From Rugosimonospora africana (lineage in GTDB: Bacteria > Actinomycetota > Actinomycetes > Mycobacteriales > Micromonosporaceae): DNA of 64,000 bases. Each line of letters starts with the position of its first letter. Position 1 is the first letter of the stretch. A program made the position numbers and the translations under genes. Location: NCBI RefSeq assembly GCF_016862975.1, contig NZ_BONZ01000045.1, forward strand, positions 1 to 64,000, read 5' to 3'. Shown in pieces: positions 25,108 through 33,712 of the stretch. Under the pieces are notes generated by a model that saw only the letters and a program-made list of their open reading frames with translations, searched no databases and had not been told where the DNA came from.

Positions 25108-26135
25108 TGGCGGACGCACCGATCCGCGCCCTGATCGTCGGGTACGGGCTGGGTGGCAGCGTCTTCCACGCACCACTGCTGCACGCCGACCCCGCCTACA
25201 CCGTGGCCGGCATCGTCACCGGCGACCCGGATCGGACGCGTCACGCCACCGAGCGGTACCCGGGGGTGCCGATCCTGCCCAGCCTCGACCGTGCGCTCGC
25301 CGAAGCGCACTACGACCTCGCGGTCATCGCCGCCCCGACGCCGCGGCATGTCGAGTTGGCGTGGCAGGCTCTGGAAGCGGGCCTGGCGACCGTGGTCGAC
25401 AAGCCGCTCGCGGTGCGGGTCCCCGACGCGCAGCGCCTCATCACGCTCGCGGAGCACCGCGGCGTCGCGCTGACCGTGTTCCAGAACCGGCGGTGGGACG
25501 GCGACTTCCTGACCGTACGGCGCCTCATCGACGAGGGGCATCTCGGCGACGTGTGGCGATTCGAATCCCGCTTCGAGTGGCTCAACCCGCGCCCGCGCCC
25601 GGCATGGAAGAGCGCCACCGGCGGGCCGGACGGCGGCGGGGTGGCCTACGACCTGGGCAGCCACCTCGTCGACCAGGCCATCGAGCTGTTCGGCCCGGTC
25701 ACGCAGGTGTACGGCGAACTCGACCGGCACCGGGAGGGGGCGGCCAACGACGACGACAGCTTCATCGCGCTGACCCACGCGGGCGGTGTCCGCTCGCACG
25801 TGGCCATGAGCAGTCTCGTCGCCCAGCGCGGCGCGCGCTTTCGGGTACTGGGTTCGGCGTCCGCCTACACGAAGTGGGGCCTGGATCCGCAGGAGGCACA
25901 GCTCGCCTCCGGGATGTCCCCGTCCGACGACCGGTTCGGTGTCGAGCCGGTGCAGTCGCACGGCCTGCTGGGCCGCGACGGACAGACCGTACCGGTGCCC
26001 AGCGAACGCGGCGGGTACCGGCAGTTCTACGCGCGGCTGGCCGAGGCGCTGGCCGGGCGTGGCCCGCTTCCGGTGGACCCCCGGGACGTGCTGGCGACGC
26101 TGCGCGTCATCGAGGAGCTGCACGCGCGGCGCTGA
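25107..26135 (+). CDS. Gfo/Idh/MocA-family oxidoreductase (2)
   Basis: A 342-residue member of the same family. ALIVGYGLGGSVFHAPLL (residues 8-25) resembles the YdgJ/YvaA-type N terminus, TVVDKPLAVRV carries the Lys-Pro, and GVAYDLGSHLVDQAIELFG carries the catalytic-region His. The frame is open for 199 codons upstream but that part shadows the preceding gene; ATG 25107 overlaps the previous stop (TGATG). Likely oxidises or reduces a cyclic sugar or inositol-like compound. It ends at a strong hairpin. Confidence 0.8.
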   Translation: MADAPIRALIVGYGLGGSVFHAPLLHADPAYTVAGIVTGDPDRTRHATERYPGVPILPSLDRALAEAHYDLAVIAAPTPRHVELAWQALEAGLATVVDKPLAVRVPDAQRLITLAEHRGVALTVFQNRRWDGDFLTVRRLIDEGHLGDVWRFESRFEWLNPRPRPAWKSATGGPDGGGVAYDLGSHLVDQAIELFGPVTQVYGELDRHREGAANDDDSFIALTHAGGVRSHVAMSSLVAQRGARFRVLGSASAYTKWGLDPQEAQLASGMSPSDDRFGVEPVQSHGLLGRDGQTVPVPSERGGYRQFYARLAEALAGRGPLPVDPRDVLATLRVIEELHARR

Positions 26136-26150
26136 CGTGCCGCCGTACCG

Positions 26151-26178
26151 GTGGCGCCGGCCGCGCGGCCGGCGCCAC
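26151..26178. terminator. Bidirectional terminator between convergent genes
   Basis: GTGGCGCCGGCC (26151-26162) and GGCCGGCGCCAC (26167-26178) form a 12-base stem with a GCGC loop. It lies between two converging Gfo/Idh/MocA genes. Confidence 0.65.
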
Positions 26179-26186
26179 GAGCCCGG

Positions 26187-27293
26187 TCACAGCGTCCGCG
26201 CGTACGGGTCCCAGTCCTCCGCGACCGCCTCGGTCACCGGCGCCGTGCTGGCCACCGGGACCGGACCGCCGCCGTCGATGGACTCAGTGACCGCGGCCAT
26301 GACGTCGACGACGTGGTACGCCAAGCGGCCCGAGGCACGGTGGGGTACCCCCGCCCGCACCGCGCGGGCGATGTCGAGCGTACCGAGGCCGCGACCGGCG
26401 ACCGGCCCGCTCGCGGGTACCGTCGTCCACTCGGCATCCGCGGCACGCCGCAGGCGCAGGTCCCCGTCGAAGTGGTTCGGATCCGGGAGGGACAGCGTCG
26501 CCTCCGTACCCACGATCTCCAGGTGACCGACCCGCCGGTGCGGCGAGTCCCAGCTGAGTACGCTCGTGGCGGTACGCCCGCCGGTGAACTCGGCGAGGAC
26601 GCTGACGTAGGTGGGCACCTGCGTGGTGAACTCCTGACCGGCCCTGGGCCCGACCCGCAGGACGCGCCGGGGCCGGGCCGTGCGGCCGAGCGCCATCACC
26701 GACTGGAACGAGCCGAGGAACTGGGTCAGGGCGGTCAGGTAGTACGGCCCCATGTCCCACAGCGGGCCGGCGCCACGCGACAGCAGGATCTCCAGGTTGC
26801 GGTGGTCGTCCACGGGTCCGGGCGTCTCGAACAGAGCGAGCCCGGTCAGCGGCTGCCCGATGTCGCCTCGCTCGATCAGCCGCCGCGCGGTCTGCAACCC
26901 CGCGCCGAGGAAGGTGTCCGGTGCTCCGCCGATGCGCAGGCCAGCCGCCTCCGCCTTCTCCAGCAGTTGCCGGCCGGCGGCCCGGTCGAGCGCGAACGGC
27001 TTCTCGGTCCAGACGTGCTTGCCAGCGCCCAGCGCCGCCATCGACACATCCAGGTGTGCCGCCGGATTGGTCAGGTTGACGATTATCTCGACGTCGGGAT
27101 GCTCCAGGGCCCGGTCGAGCGTGCCCGACTCGGGTACCGCGTATGCGGCAGCCTCCTCGGCGGCCCGGCCCGGGTAGAGGTCCGCGACGATGCGCACCAC
27201 CACGTCTGGGAACCGGGTGAGGTTCTCCAGGTACTGTTCGCTGATCTTCCCGGCGCCGACGATGCCGACGCCGACCGGGCCGGCCCCGGTCAC
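26187..27293 (-). CDS. Gfo/Idh/MocA-family oxidoreductase (3)
   Basis: A 368-residue family member with GVGIVGAGKISEQYLENL at residues 8-25, HVWTEKPFALD for the Lys-Pro motif, and GPLWDMGPYYLTAL for the substrate-side region (Tyr where many relatives have His). The GTG 27293 overlaps the stop of the upstream TIM-barrel gene (GTGA); the longer frame is a shadow. The third such protein within 4 kb, it may act at a different step, such as re-reduction of a keto-intermediate or redox-assisted glycoside cleavage. Confidence 0.8.
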   Translation of the reverse strand: MTGAGPVGVGIVGAGKISEQYLENLTRFPDVVVRIVADLYPGRAAEEAAAYAVPESGTLDRALEHPDVEIIVNLTNPAAHLDVSMAALGAGKHVWTEKPFALDRAAGRQLLEKAEAAGLRIGGAPDTFLGAGLQTARRLIERGDIGQPLTGLALFETPGPVDDHRNLEILLSRGAGPLWDMGPYYLTALTQFLGSFQSVMALGRTARPRRVLRVGPRAGQEFTTQVPTYVSVLAEFTGGRTATSVLSWDSPHRRVGHLEIVGTEATLSLPDPNHFDGDLRLRRAADAEWTTVPASGPVAGRGLGTLDIARAVRAGVPHRASGRLAYHVVDVMAAVTESIDGGGPVPVASTAPVTEAVAEDWDPYARTL

Positions 27294-28039
27294 GGCGTGA
27301 CCAGCGGCCGCAGGTACCTCAGGCTTGCGTCGACGGCCTGGAAGATGTCGCCGGCGTACTCGTCGAACTCGACGACTCCCACCTCCAGGTCCGGCACCGC
27401 GTCGAGAATCTCGGGTATCGGCAGCTTGCCCTGCCCGGCCGGCAGTTGCCGCAGGTTCTCGCGGTCGATCGGGCCGTCCTTGAGATGCAGGAAGCGCACC
27501 CGGTCGGACAGCCGGGACAGCAGCGCCGCCACGTCCTGTCCGCCGACGGCGGCCCAGTAGGCGTCGACCTCCAGGACCACCTCCGGGCGGAGCCGGTCGA
27601 CCATCGTCTCCAGCGCGGTACGACCGTCGAACAGCCGCTCCAGCTCCCACCAGTGGTTGTGGTAGCCGACCCGCAGGCCGTAGCCGGCGGCGACCTGCGC
27701 GGCCACGTTCAGGTGCTCGGCGACCCGGACGGCGTCATCGACGCTGGTCCAGAACTGCTCCGGCACAAAGGTCTCCACGACGGTGTGCGCGCCGATCTCG
27801 TTCGCGGCCGCGAACACCGCGTGGAGGTCGACGTCGACCAGCGGTGAGGTCATCGTGGGAGAAGCGAGGCTGTGTGCGCGCAGCGCGTCGATGAACTGCG
27901 GGCCTCGCGAGTACAGCCGGTAGGACGATTCGACCTGCTGGTAACCGATCTCGGCGACGCGGGCGAGGGTACCCGCGAGGTCGTGCTCGATGGCTTGCCG
28001 GACGCTGTAAAGCTGCAGGGACACCGATCGCAGAGGCAC
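27290..28039 (-). CDS. Sugar phosphate isomerase/epimerase (TIM barrel)
   Basis: A 249-residue barrel of the xylose-isomerase-like type: SVSLQLYSVRQAIEHD at the start, GLRVGYHNHWWE with likely metal-site His and Glu, VVLEVDAYWAAVGG and FLHLKDG. It resembles proteins annotated as inosose dehydratase or keto-sugar hydratase relatives. GTG 28039 follows GAAAGG by six bases; ATG codons at 28099 and 28111 are possible but lack ribosome sites. It forms a two-gene operon with Gfo/Idh/MocA protein 3, a pairing seen in 3-keto-sugar pathways. Confidence 0.7.
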   Translation of the reverse strand: MPLRSVSLQLYSVRQAIEHDLAGTLARVAEIGYQQVESSYRLYSRGPQFIDALRAHSLASPTMTSPLVDVDLHAVFAAANEIGAHTVVETFVPEQFWTSVDDAVRVAEHLNVAAQVAAGYGLRVGYHNHWWELERLFDGRTALETMVDRLRPEVVLEVDAYWAAVGGQDVAALLSRLSDRVRFLHLKDGPIDRENLRQLPAGQGKLPIPEILDAVPDLEVGVVEFDEYAGDIFQAVDASLRYLRPLVTP

Positions 28040-28124
28040 AGTCAACCTTTCGCCGGTCGGGAGCGCGTCATCGCGCGCATGATGCTCTGTTCCGGTCATG
28101 AGATGCGGCAACCAGGGCCGTGTT

Positions 28125-28140
28125 TGTTGCTTAGCTAACA
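28125..28140. promoter_or_regulatory. Operator-like palindrome upstream of the TIM-barrel/Gfo operon
   Basis: TGTTGCTTAGCTAACA has symmetric TGTT/AACA ends and a central TA, the size of a LacI/GntR-type site, about 85 bases upstream of GTG 28039. It is a candidate operator only. Confidence 0.3.
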
Positions 28141-28191
28141 GAATTATGTGAGTTCCGGATCATGTCAAGGGTGCAGCGGACGGTGTCCGCG

Positions 28192-28749
28192 TCAGGCCCT
28201 CTCAGCGGTACGGCCGAGGCGGAGCGCCGAGACGAGGAAGAAGATGCCGCCGGGGATGGCGTAGCCAGCGACGTTGGTCAGCGTGGCGTGGTCCGCCCCG
28301 GCCGTCACGATGAACGAGGCGCCGGCGAGCACGGAGATGGCACCACTGATGATCATCGGCCACTGGCCACCCATCCTGCGACGGTTGACGGCCACGATCA
28401 GCTGTACCACGCCCGCCACGATCGCCCACGCGCCCCAGACGCGCAGGACCGCGGGGATGCCGGACGCGCAGGCGATGGCCACGCCGACGACGGTGAGCAG
28501 GCTGACGGCGACGTTCACGTGAAGGCCGAGCACCGATCCGGTGGCACGCGACGAGCGAGCGTCGACGAGCGCGGCGATCACGTCGAACAGCGGATACAGC
28601 ACGAGCAGCGTGACGGCGAGCGGACCGAGGTGCGACGCCGTCGTGAACATCACGGCGGCCCAGACGACGGCGAACGCGAAGCGGACGACATACAGCCGCC
28701 GCAGGGTGGACGCCGTTGCCGGGATGGCGGGTGCGGAGGTGGTGGTCAC
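28192..28749 (-). CDS. DUF308/HdeD-like small membrane protein
   Basis: A 185-residue integral membrane protein with about five to six helices (LYVVRFAFAVVWAAVMF, AVTLLVLYPLFDVIAALV, VAVSLLTVVGVAIAC, AIVAGVVQLIVAV, MIISGAISVLAGASFIV, IPGGIFFLVSAL). The DUF308 family includes acid-resistance protein HdeD; the molecular role is unknown. GTG 28749 follows AAAGGA; an upstream extension would run through the operator. It is divergent from a TetR regulator and flanked by its probable operators, so it is likely the repressed target. Confidence 0.65.
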   Translation of the reverse strand: MTTTSAPAIPATASTLRRLYVVRFAFAVVWAAVMFTTASHLGPLAVTLLVLYPLFDVIAALVDARSSRATGSVLGLHVNVAVSLLTVVGVAIACASGIPAVLRVWGAWAIVAGVVQLIVAVNRRRMGGQWPMIISGAISVLAGASFIVTAGADHATLTNVAGYAIPGGIFFLVSALRLGRTAERA

Positions 28750-28841
28750 GGTGATCCTTTCGAGATTCCTTGCCGTGGGCCGGCGGACAGAGCGCGGCAC
28801 CCGGTTGGGATACGACTGCCACGCACGCCGCCAAAGAGAAC

Positions 28842-28902
28842 GAACGTTCTGTCTTGTGAGACGATGACACTCCGGCCCTCGAGTTGTCAAGACAGAACGT
28901 TC
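28842..28902. promoter_or_regulatory. Paired TetR operators in a divergent promoter
   Basis: GAACGTTCTGTCTTG (28842-28856) recurs exactly in inverted orientation (28888-28902). Each contains the palindrome GAACGTTC. The pair lies between the DUF308 and tetR genes, one near each promoter, a standard autoregulation layout. Confidence 0.7.
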
Positions 28903-28922
28903 TATCCGCTAGGATGGGGGCC

Positions 28923-29534
28923 ATGGGGCGTGGAGAATCGCAAGGCCGGCCGTCCGAAGCACGGTCCCGGCTGCTCGACACGGCAACGAGGATCTTCTAC
29001 GGAGAGGGCATACATTCGGTCGGCATCGACCGCATCGTCGCCGAAGCACAGGTGACGCGCGCCACCCTCTATCGGCACTTCCCCGGCAAGGAAGACCTCG
29101 TCCTGGCCTACCTGAGCCAGGTTGACGAGGCCATGCGCGGTCAGGTGACAAGGGCTGCCGACAGCGGGCTACCGGCGGCCGACACCATTCGGGCCCTCGG
29201 CGAGTCGATCGCCCAGGGCATCCAGTCCCCCGGTTTCCGCGGCTGCGCCTTCCTCAACGCCGTTGCCGAATATCCCGACCCCGATCACCCGGCGCACCGG
29301 GCGGTGCTCGCCCACCGCCAGTGGTTCCTGGACACCGTCACGGAACTGCTGTCGCGCATTCAGGAGGCGCAGGCCGAGGCCGCCGCCCGGCACTTCGTCA
29401 TGCTGCGCGACGGTGCCATGGCCGCCGGCTGCCTGTTCGACCCGACGCTGGTCTGCGACACCTTCCTGCGCGGCGTCGAGGGACTGCTGCGAGCCCACAC
29501 CGCGTCCAGTCCCGCCGAACCGTCGGATGCCTGA
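28923..29534 (+). CDS. TetR/AcrR-family transcriptional regulator
   Basis: A 203-residue TetR protein. The helix-turn-helix lies at about residues 11-57 (RSRLLDTATRIFYGEGIHSVG to VTRATLYRHFPGKEDLV). The C-terminal part resembles the CGFLN-containing group of TetR_C domains (FRGCAFLNAVAEYPDPDHP). ATG 28923 is chosen since TAGGAT sits seven bases upstream, implying a leaderless message; ATG 28914 and TTG 28884 are upstream alternatives. It probably represses itself and the divergent membrane gene via the paired operators. Confidence 0.8.
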   Translation: MGRGESQGRPSEARSRLLDTATRIFYGEGIHSVGIDRIVAEAQVTRATLYRHFPGKEDLVLAYLSQVDEAMRGQVTRAADSGLPAADTIRALGESIAQGIQSPGFRGCAFLNAVAEYPDPDHPAHRAVLAHRQWFLDTVTELLSRIQEAQAEAAARHFVMLRDGAMAAGCLFDPTLVCDTFLRGVEGLLRAHTASSPAEPSDA

Positions 29535-29589
29535 CCCCGCCCACCAGACAGCCTCGGATCGACGGAGCGCCCTCAGGTAGCCCGCGCGG

Positions 29590-30825
29590 TCACGCCTCGG
29601 AGCCCTGACTGCCAGGCTTCCCCCGCCCGATCGGCGAGGCGGAATCCTCCGGCGGCCGCTGCCGGCTTCGTCGCGCGTCGAGCAGCCCGACAAGGGCCAG
29701 CACCCCGGCCACCACGCCCAGCCCGCCCATCGGAGTCCAGTACGCCAACGCCGGCGTGACCAGCAGCAGGGCCACCAAGCCGATCATCCGCGACCGGGAG
29801 ATCCGGCCGAAGATCTCGTACTCCAGCCGTACCCGGGCGACGAGGAAGAGCACCGGACCACCGACCACGAACAGAAGCCACGTCGGCCGCGGCTGCCCGT
29901 ACGGATGACCGATCACCAACTGGTAGCCAACCGCGGTGACGAGCACGCTGAGCACGATCAACGTATGCGTCCGTTCCGACGCCGTACCCAACCGGCCGGG
30001 CATACGCGCCCGGCCCAACGCCTCGGTCAGCAACCCGCCGGCACGGTGGAAGTAGATCCGCCACAGCAGCGCGCTGGTGGCGAACGCGATGGCGAAGGCG
30101 GCGGCCCGCCCCGCGGAGTAGCCCTCGCCGCTGAAAACGGCGCCAATGACCAAGATCGACTCACCGAGCGCGATGAGGAATATCTGCTGGTGACGGTCGG
30201 CCAGATGCTCCCCGGCGATCCGCCAACTACCCACCGCCGCGGCCCCGATCCACGGTAACGGCCAGCCCAGAGCCCAGGCGAGGTAATCCACGGCGAGCGC
30301 GGCGGCCCAGAGCGGCAGGCGGAGCCCGTCCGGGCCCAGCGCGCCGATCAGCCAGAGCGGCGCGGTCGCCGCCGCCCACGTGGAGAGCCGGAAGGCCACC
30401 AGCCGGCGCGGATGGCCCCGCAGCGCGGCCGCGATCACCAGGGGCCGGACCACCATCACCGCCAGGTACGCGACCGCGAACGGCAACGCCCGCTCCTCCA
30501 TGGCGCGCGGCAGCGTCACCGCCATCACCAGGCCGGCGAACATGGTGCCGACCACGACCACCTGAATGATCGACCGCTCCGGCTCGTAGCGACTGGTGAT
30601 CCAGGTGGTGTGCGACCAGATCAGCCAAAGCGCCAGGAACAGCAGCAGGGTACGACCGAGCCCGGCGGCGAGCGCCCAGCCGGCGCCGCCGGCAACGCCG
30701 GCGAACCGTTGCGAGACCCGGGTGAGGGCAAAAACGAAAGCCAGGTCGAAGAAGAGTTCCAGGAACGAGGCTCGCCCCGAACTCGTCGCAGGGCGCAACA
30801 GCTCGGCACCGCGTCCCGCCACCAT
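29590..30825 (-). CDS. LtrA-like low-temperature-requirement membrane protein
   Basis: A 411-residue membrane protein of the LtrA family with roughly eleven to twelve helices. The signature near the N terminus is SFLELFFDLAFVFALTRVS, and FLIALGESILVIGAVFSG is also typical. LtrA was named from Listeria growth at low temperature; its molecular function is unknown. ATG 30825 follows a G-rich ribosome site. It stands alone between a convergent tetR gene and the end of the second sugar operon. Confidence 0.8.
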   Translation of the reverse strand: MVAGRGAELLRPATSSGRASFLELFFDLAFVFALTRVSQRFAGVAGGAGWALAAGLGRTLLLFLALWLIWSHTTWITSRYEPERSIIQVVVVGTMFAGLVMAVTLPRAMEERALPFAVAYLAVMVVRPLVIAAALRGHPRRLVAFRLSTWAAATAPLWLIGALGPDGLRLPLWAAALAVDYLAWALGWPLPWIGAAAVGSWRIAGEHLADRHQQIFLIALGESILVIGAVFSGEGYSAGRAAAFAIAFATSALLWRIYFHRAGGLLTEALGRARMPGRLGTASERTHTLIVLSVLVTAVGYQLVIGHPYGQPRPTWLLFVVGGPVLFLVARVRLEYEIFGRISRSRMIGLVALLLVTPALAYWTPMGGLGVVAGVLALVGLLDARRSRQRPPEDSASPIGRGKPGSQGSEA

Positions 30826-30925
30826 CACCCGCCCCCGTGGCACCAACGAGTCGACCGCCGACAGGTTGCGTCGGCCCCGGCCGGACCCGACCGGTCCCCT
30901 CGCTGGCCGCAAGTGCGAGCGGGCC

Positions 30926-31018
30926 TCAACTCTTGACGGCCTCCGCGATCCGCAGGGCGGCCTGGGCCGGCGTGAGGTACGTGGTGTCGACGACCGAAGA
31001 CAGAATCAGGAGGCGGAC
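30926..31018 (-). pseudogene. Possible remnant: tail of a P-loop kinase-like protein
   Basis: In a frame different from the aldolase, the 30 codons before the TGA at 30926 read ...VVDTTYLTPAQAALRIAEAVKS. This resembles the end of small P-loop kinases (DTT...LTP.EAA..I). No matching upstream part exists in that frame beyond the aldolase end, so it may be a deletion scar, or chance. Confidence 0.25.
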
Positions 31019-31893
31019 CTTCCTTGCGCTGCCGGCTTGAGCGCGGCCGTGCCGATCGTCCGCAGCAGGCGGCTCACCTCGTCGGCCATCGCGCTCCGGG
31101 CACCGGCCAGGTACTTGCGCGGGTCGACCATGGCGGTGTCGCTGTCGAGGGCCTGCCGGACGCTGCGGGTGTAGGCGACGTTCAGCGCCGTCCCAACGTT
31201 GATCTTCCGCATACCGGCGTCGACGGCGCGCGCGAGTTCCTCGTCGGGTACTCCCGAGGAACCGTGCAGTACCAGCGGGACCGGCACCGCCGCGGCGAGT
31301 TCGCCGATGAGTTCGTGGTCCAGAGCCGCCGTGCGGGTGGTCATGGCGTGCGAGCTGCCGACCGCCACGGCAAGCGCGTCGACGCCGGTGTCGCGGACGA
31401 ACTGCCGCGCCTCGGCCGGATCGGTGCGGACCCCGGCGGCGTGTGCGCTGGCGGGCGCGTCGGGTTTGCCGCCGACGTACCCGAGTTCGGCCTCCAGCCA
31501 CAGCCCGTTGGCGTGCGCCCACTCGACCGCCTCGCCGGTGCGGGCGAGGTTGTCCGGGTACGCGGCGGCACCGGCGTCGAACATCGCCGAGGAGAAGCCC
31601 GCATCCGCGGCCTGGTGCAGCAGGTCGGGGTCGGTGACGTGGTCCAGGTGCAGCGCCACGCCGACGCCTGCCGTCTGCGCCACGGCGGCAGCCGCCCGGG
31701 CCAGGGGCAGGAGCAACCCGGTGCGGAACTTGACGGCGTTCTCGCTGATCTGGATGACGACCGGCGCCGCGGCGTCATCCGCGCCCTGCACGACGGCTTC
31801 GACGTGTTCCAGGGTGATGACGTTGAACGCCGCTACGGCGGTTCCCGCCGAGGATGCGTCGCGAACCAGGTCTGCGGTCGGGATCAGGGGCAC
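31006..31893 (-). CDS. Class II ketose-bisphosphate aldolase (GatY/KbaY type)
   Basis: A 295-residue class II aldolase. It has VAAFNVITLEHVEAVV near residue 22, the zinc-site HLDHVTD, GVDALAVAVGSSHAM, and LVLHGSSGVPDEEL. Members split tagatose- or fructose-1,6-bisphosphate into DHAP and glyceraldehyde-3-phosphate with Zn2+. GTG 31893 follows GGAGG and overlaps the preceding kinase by ten bases. It ends the reverse-strand operon 37740-31006 and supplies the final cleavage of the ketose bisphosphate made by that kinase. Confidence 0.8.
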   Translation of the reverse strand: MPLIPTADLVRDASSAGTAVAAFNVITLEHVEAVVQGADDAAAPVVIQISENAVKFRTGLLLPLARAAAAVAQTAGVGVALHLDHVTDPDLLHQAADAGFSSAMFDAGAAAYPDNLARTGEAVEWAHANGLWLEAELGYVGGKPDAPASAHAAGVRTDPAEARQFVRDTGVDALAVAVGSSHAMTTRTAALDHELIGELAAAVPVPLVLHGSSGVPDEELARAVDAGMRKINVGTALNVAYTRSVRQALDSDTAMVDPRKYLAGARSAMADEVSRLLRTIGTAALKPAAQGRSAS

Positions 31894-32804
31894 GGTACAT
31901 CCTCCACTGTGGACAGATCTGCCAACTCGCGGTAGAGGTCCAGGTCGACCGTGCCGGCCACCGGCGCCGCGACGGCTGCCGCGGCGAGGGCGAGGGCGTC
32001 GGCGAGCACGAGCGGCCACGTGGCCTCGCGCGCGAGCCCACGGGCGAGGCCGGCGCTCAGCGCGTCGCCGGCCCCGGTCGGGTTGCCGGTCACCTGCCTG
32101 GGTGGGCGCGCCGCCCACCGGTGCTCGCCGCTGACCGCGACCAGTCCATCGCGCCCGGCGGAGACCACCGCGGTGCCGCCGCCGCGTCCGCTCAGCTCGG
32201 CCGCCGCGGCGAGCAGCTCGGCGCGGCCGCCGGAGGGAAGGCCGACCTCGTCGCGGTTGGGCGCGAGCACCGTCGCGCCGGCGTCGGCCGCGGCGCGCAG
32301 GTGCGCACCGGAGGTGTCGACGACGGTCGGTACCCCGTGCGCTCGGGCGATGCGCACCAGACTGGCGTACGCGTCGGCCGGTGCACCGGGCGGGACGCTG
32401 CCCGACATGACCGCGGCGGCGCAACCGGCGAGCTGCTGCGCGAACGTGTCCGCGAGCCGGTCCCAGTCGCCGTCTGCCACCACCGGACCGGGTTCGTTGA
32501 ACACGGTGGCGTCGGCGTCGTCGACCACTGCCACGGACTGGCGGGTGTCGCCGGCGACTCCGGTGAGCCGTTCGGTCACCCCCGAGCCGGAAAGCTCGTC
32601 GCGCAGCCACCGGCCGGTACCGCCACCGGCGAAGCCGCACAGGGTGACCGCCTCGCCCAGTTGGGCCAGCACCCGGGCGGCGTTGACGCCCTTGCCACCG
32701 GCCCGGCGGTGCACGGCCGAGACCGGATGTGAGGTGCCGTGCCGCAGCGCCGTGACCGAGTAGGTCACGTCGACCGCCGGATTCAGGCAGACAGCGAGGA
32801 TCAC
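31884..32804 (-). CDS. 1-phosphofructokinase/tagatose-6-phosphate kinase-type PfkB kinase
   Basis: A 306-residue PfkB kinase. It has MILAVCLNPAVDVTY at the start, RRAGGKGVNAARVLAQLG near 34-51 and GNPTGAGDALSAGLARG for the catalytic Asp. The start and GGKGxN motif fit the FruK/LacC group, which phosphorylates fructose-1-phosphate or tagatose-6-phosphate. GTG 32804 overlaps the SIS gene stop (GTGA), and the gene overlaps the class II aldolase downstream. In this operon it most simply makes tagatose-1,6-bisphosphate. Confidence 0.8.
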   Translation of the reverse strand: MILAVCLNPAVDVTYSVTALRHGTSHPVSAVHRRAGGKGVNAARVLAQLGEAVTLCGFAGGGTGRWLRDELSGSGVTERLTGVAGDTRQSVAVVDDADATVFNEPGPVVADGDWDRLADTFAQQLAGCAAAVMSGSVPPGAPADAYASLVRIARAHGVPTVVDTSGAHLRAAADAGATVLAPNRDEVGLPSGGRAELLAAAAELSGRGGGTAVVSAGRDGLVAVSGEHRWAARPPRQVTGNPTGAGDALSAGLARGLAREATWPLVLADALALAAAAVAAPVAGTVDLDLYRELADLSTVEDVPCP

Positions 32805-33712
32805 AGCTTCACGACGGAGCGGGACAGGTGGACCGGCACGTCGGCGTCCCGGCCGCCGGCCGCCGCCCAGGCCACGGCGTGCTGCTGGATGGCGACCAGC
32901 TCGGCCTGCGGGTCGCGGGTACCCTGCCGTACCGTCGCGCCGGTCGCCTCGATGGCCTCGACCTGTACCGGCGTGAGCGGCGTCAGCGACCACGCCAGCG
33001 TGCCGGGGCCGGCGACGCTGATCGGACCGTGCCGGTACTCACCGGTGGCGTACGCCTCGGCCCACAGCCCGGCCGACTCGCGGCACTTCAGCGCCGCCTC
33101 CTGTGCCAACGGGGCCGCCCAGCCGGTGCCGAGCACGACGAGCTGGCGCGGCGTCGGCGTGGTCACCGGTTCGGCCAGCGCCGAGCGGGCCTGCTCGATC
33201 AGCCCGGCGACCTCGGCCCCGGTCGCGCCGAGGTGGGTCCGCAGCAGGGTCAGCAGCGTGGTGGGGAACCGGGTCTGCACCACGCTGCGCTCGTCGGCGT
33301 AGGACAGGTCGACGATGTCCGTGGCCGCCTCGCCGACCGGCGTGCCCAGCTCGCCGAGGACCGCGGTGACCGGTACCCCGGCGGGCAGCGCCCGCAGCGC
33401 CTGGACGACCTCGGTTGTCGTACCGGACCGGCTGATCGCGAGCACCCGGTCGTAGTCGCGCACCACGCCGGTCAGCTCGGAGGCGATCAGCGCGTCGGTG
33501 ACGCCGTGGCCGGCCTGTTCGCGCAGCCAGGCGTAGGCACCGGCGACGTAGTAGGAGGTACCGCAGCCGAGCACCAGGACCCGCTCGCCCGGCGCGGGCA
33601 GCCCCGCCGGACGGCTCTCGCCCTGCTCGTGCGCCCGTGCCCAGCACTCCGGCTGGCTGGCGATCTCCGCGGAGGTGATCCGTCCGAGGTTGGAGGTGGC
33701 GGTGTCGGTCAC
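32801..33712 (-). CDS. SIS-domain sugar isomerase/deaminase (AgaS/GlmS-like)
   Basis: A 303-residue protein with two SIS domains: VLVLGCGTSYYVAGAYAWL (about 45-63) and LVVLGTGWAAPLAQEAALKCRE (about 191-212), with SRSGTTTEVVQAL and EYRHGPIS typical of GlmS isomerase and AgaS. AgaS converts galactosamine-6-phosphate to tagatose-6-phosphate plus ammonia. GTG 33712 overlaps the ROK stop and its own stop overlaps the kinase start. The gene order suggests it acts between the ROK kinase and the PfkB kinase. Confidence 0.8.
   Translation of the reverse strand: MTDTATSNLGRITSAEIASQPECWARAHEQGESRPAGLPAPGERVLVLGCGTSYYVAGAYAWLREQAGHGVTDALIASELTGVVRDYDRVLAISRSGTTTEVVQALRALPAGVPVTAVLGELGTPVGEAATDIVDLSYADERSVVQTRFPTTLLTLLRTHLGATGAEVAGLIEQARSALAEPVTTPTPRQLVVLGTGWAAPLAQEAALKCRESAGLWAEAYATGEYRHGPISVAGPGTLAWSLTPLTPVQVEAIEATGATVRQGTRDPQAELVAIQQHAVAWAAAGGRDADVPVHLSRSVVKL

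Noticed and set aside
28192-30825. Prophage or genomic-island boundary around the TetR and LtrA genes
   Set aside because: No integrase, tRNA, attachment-site repeat or composition break is visible.
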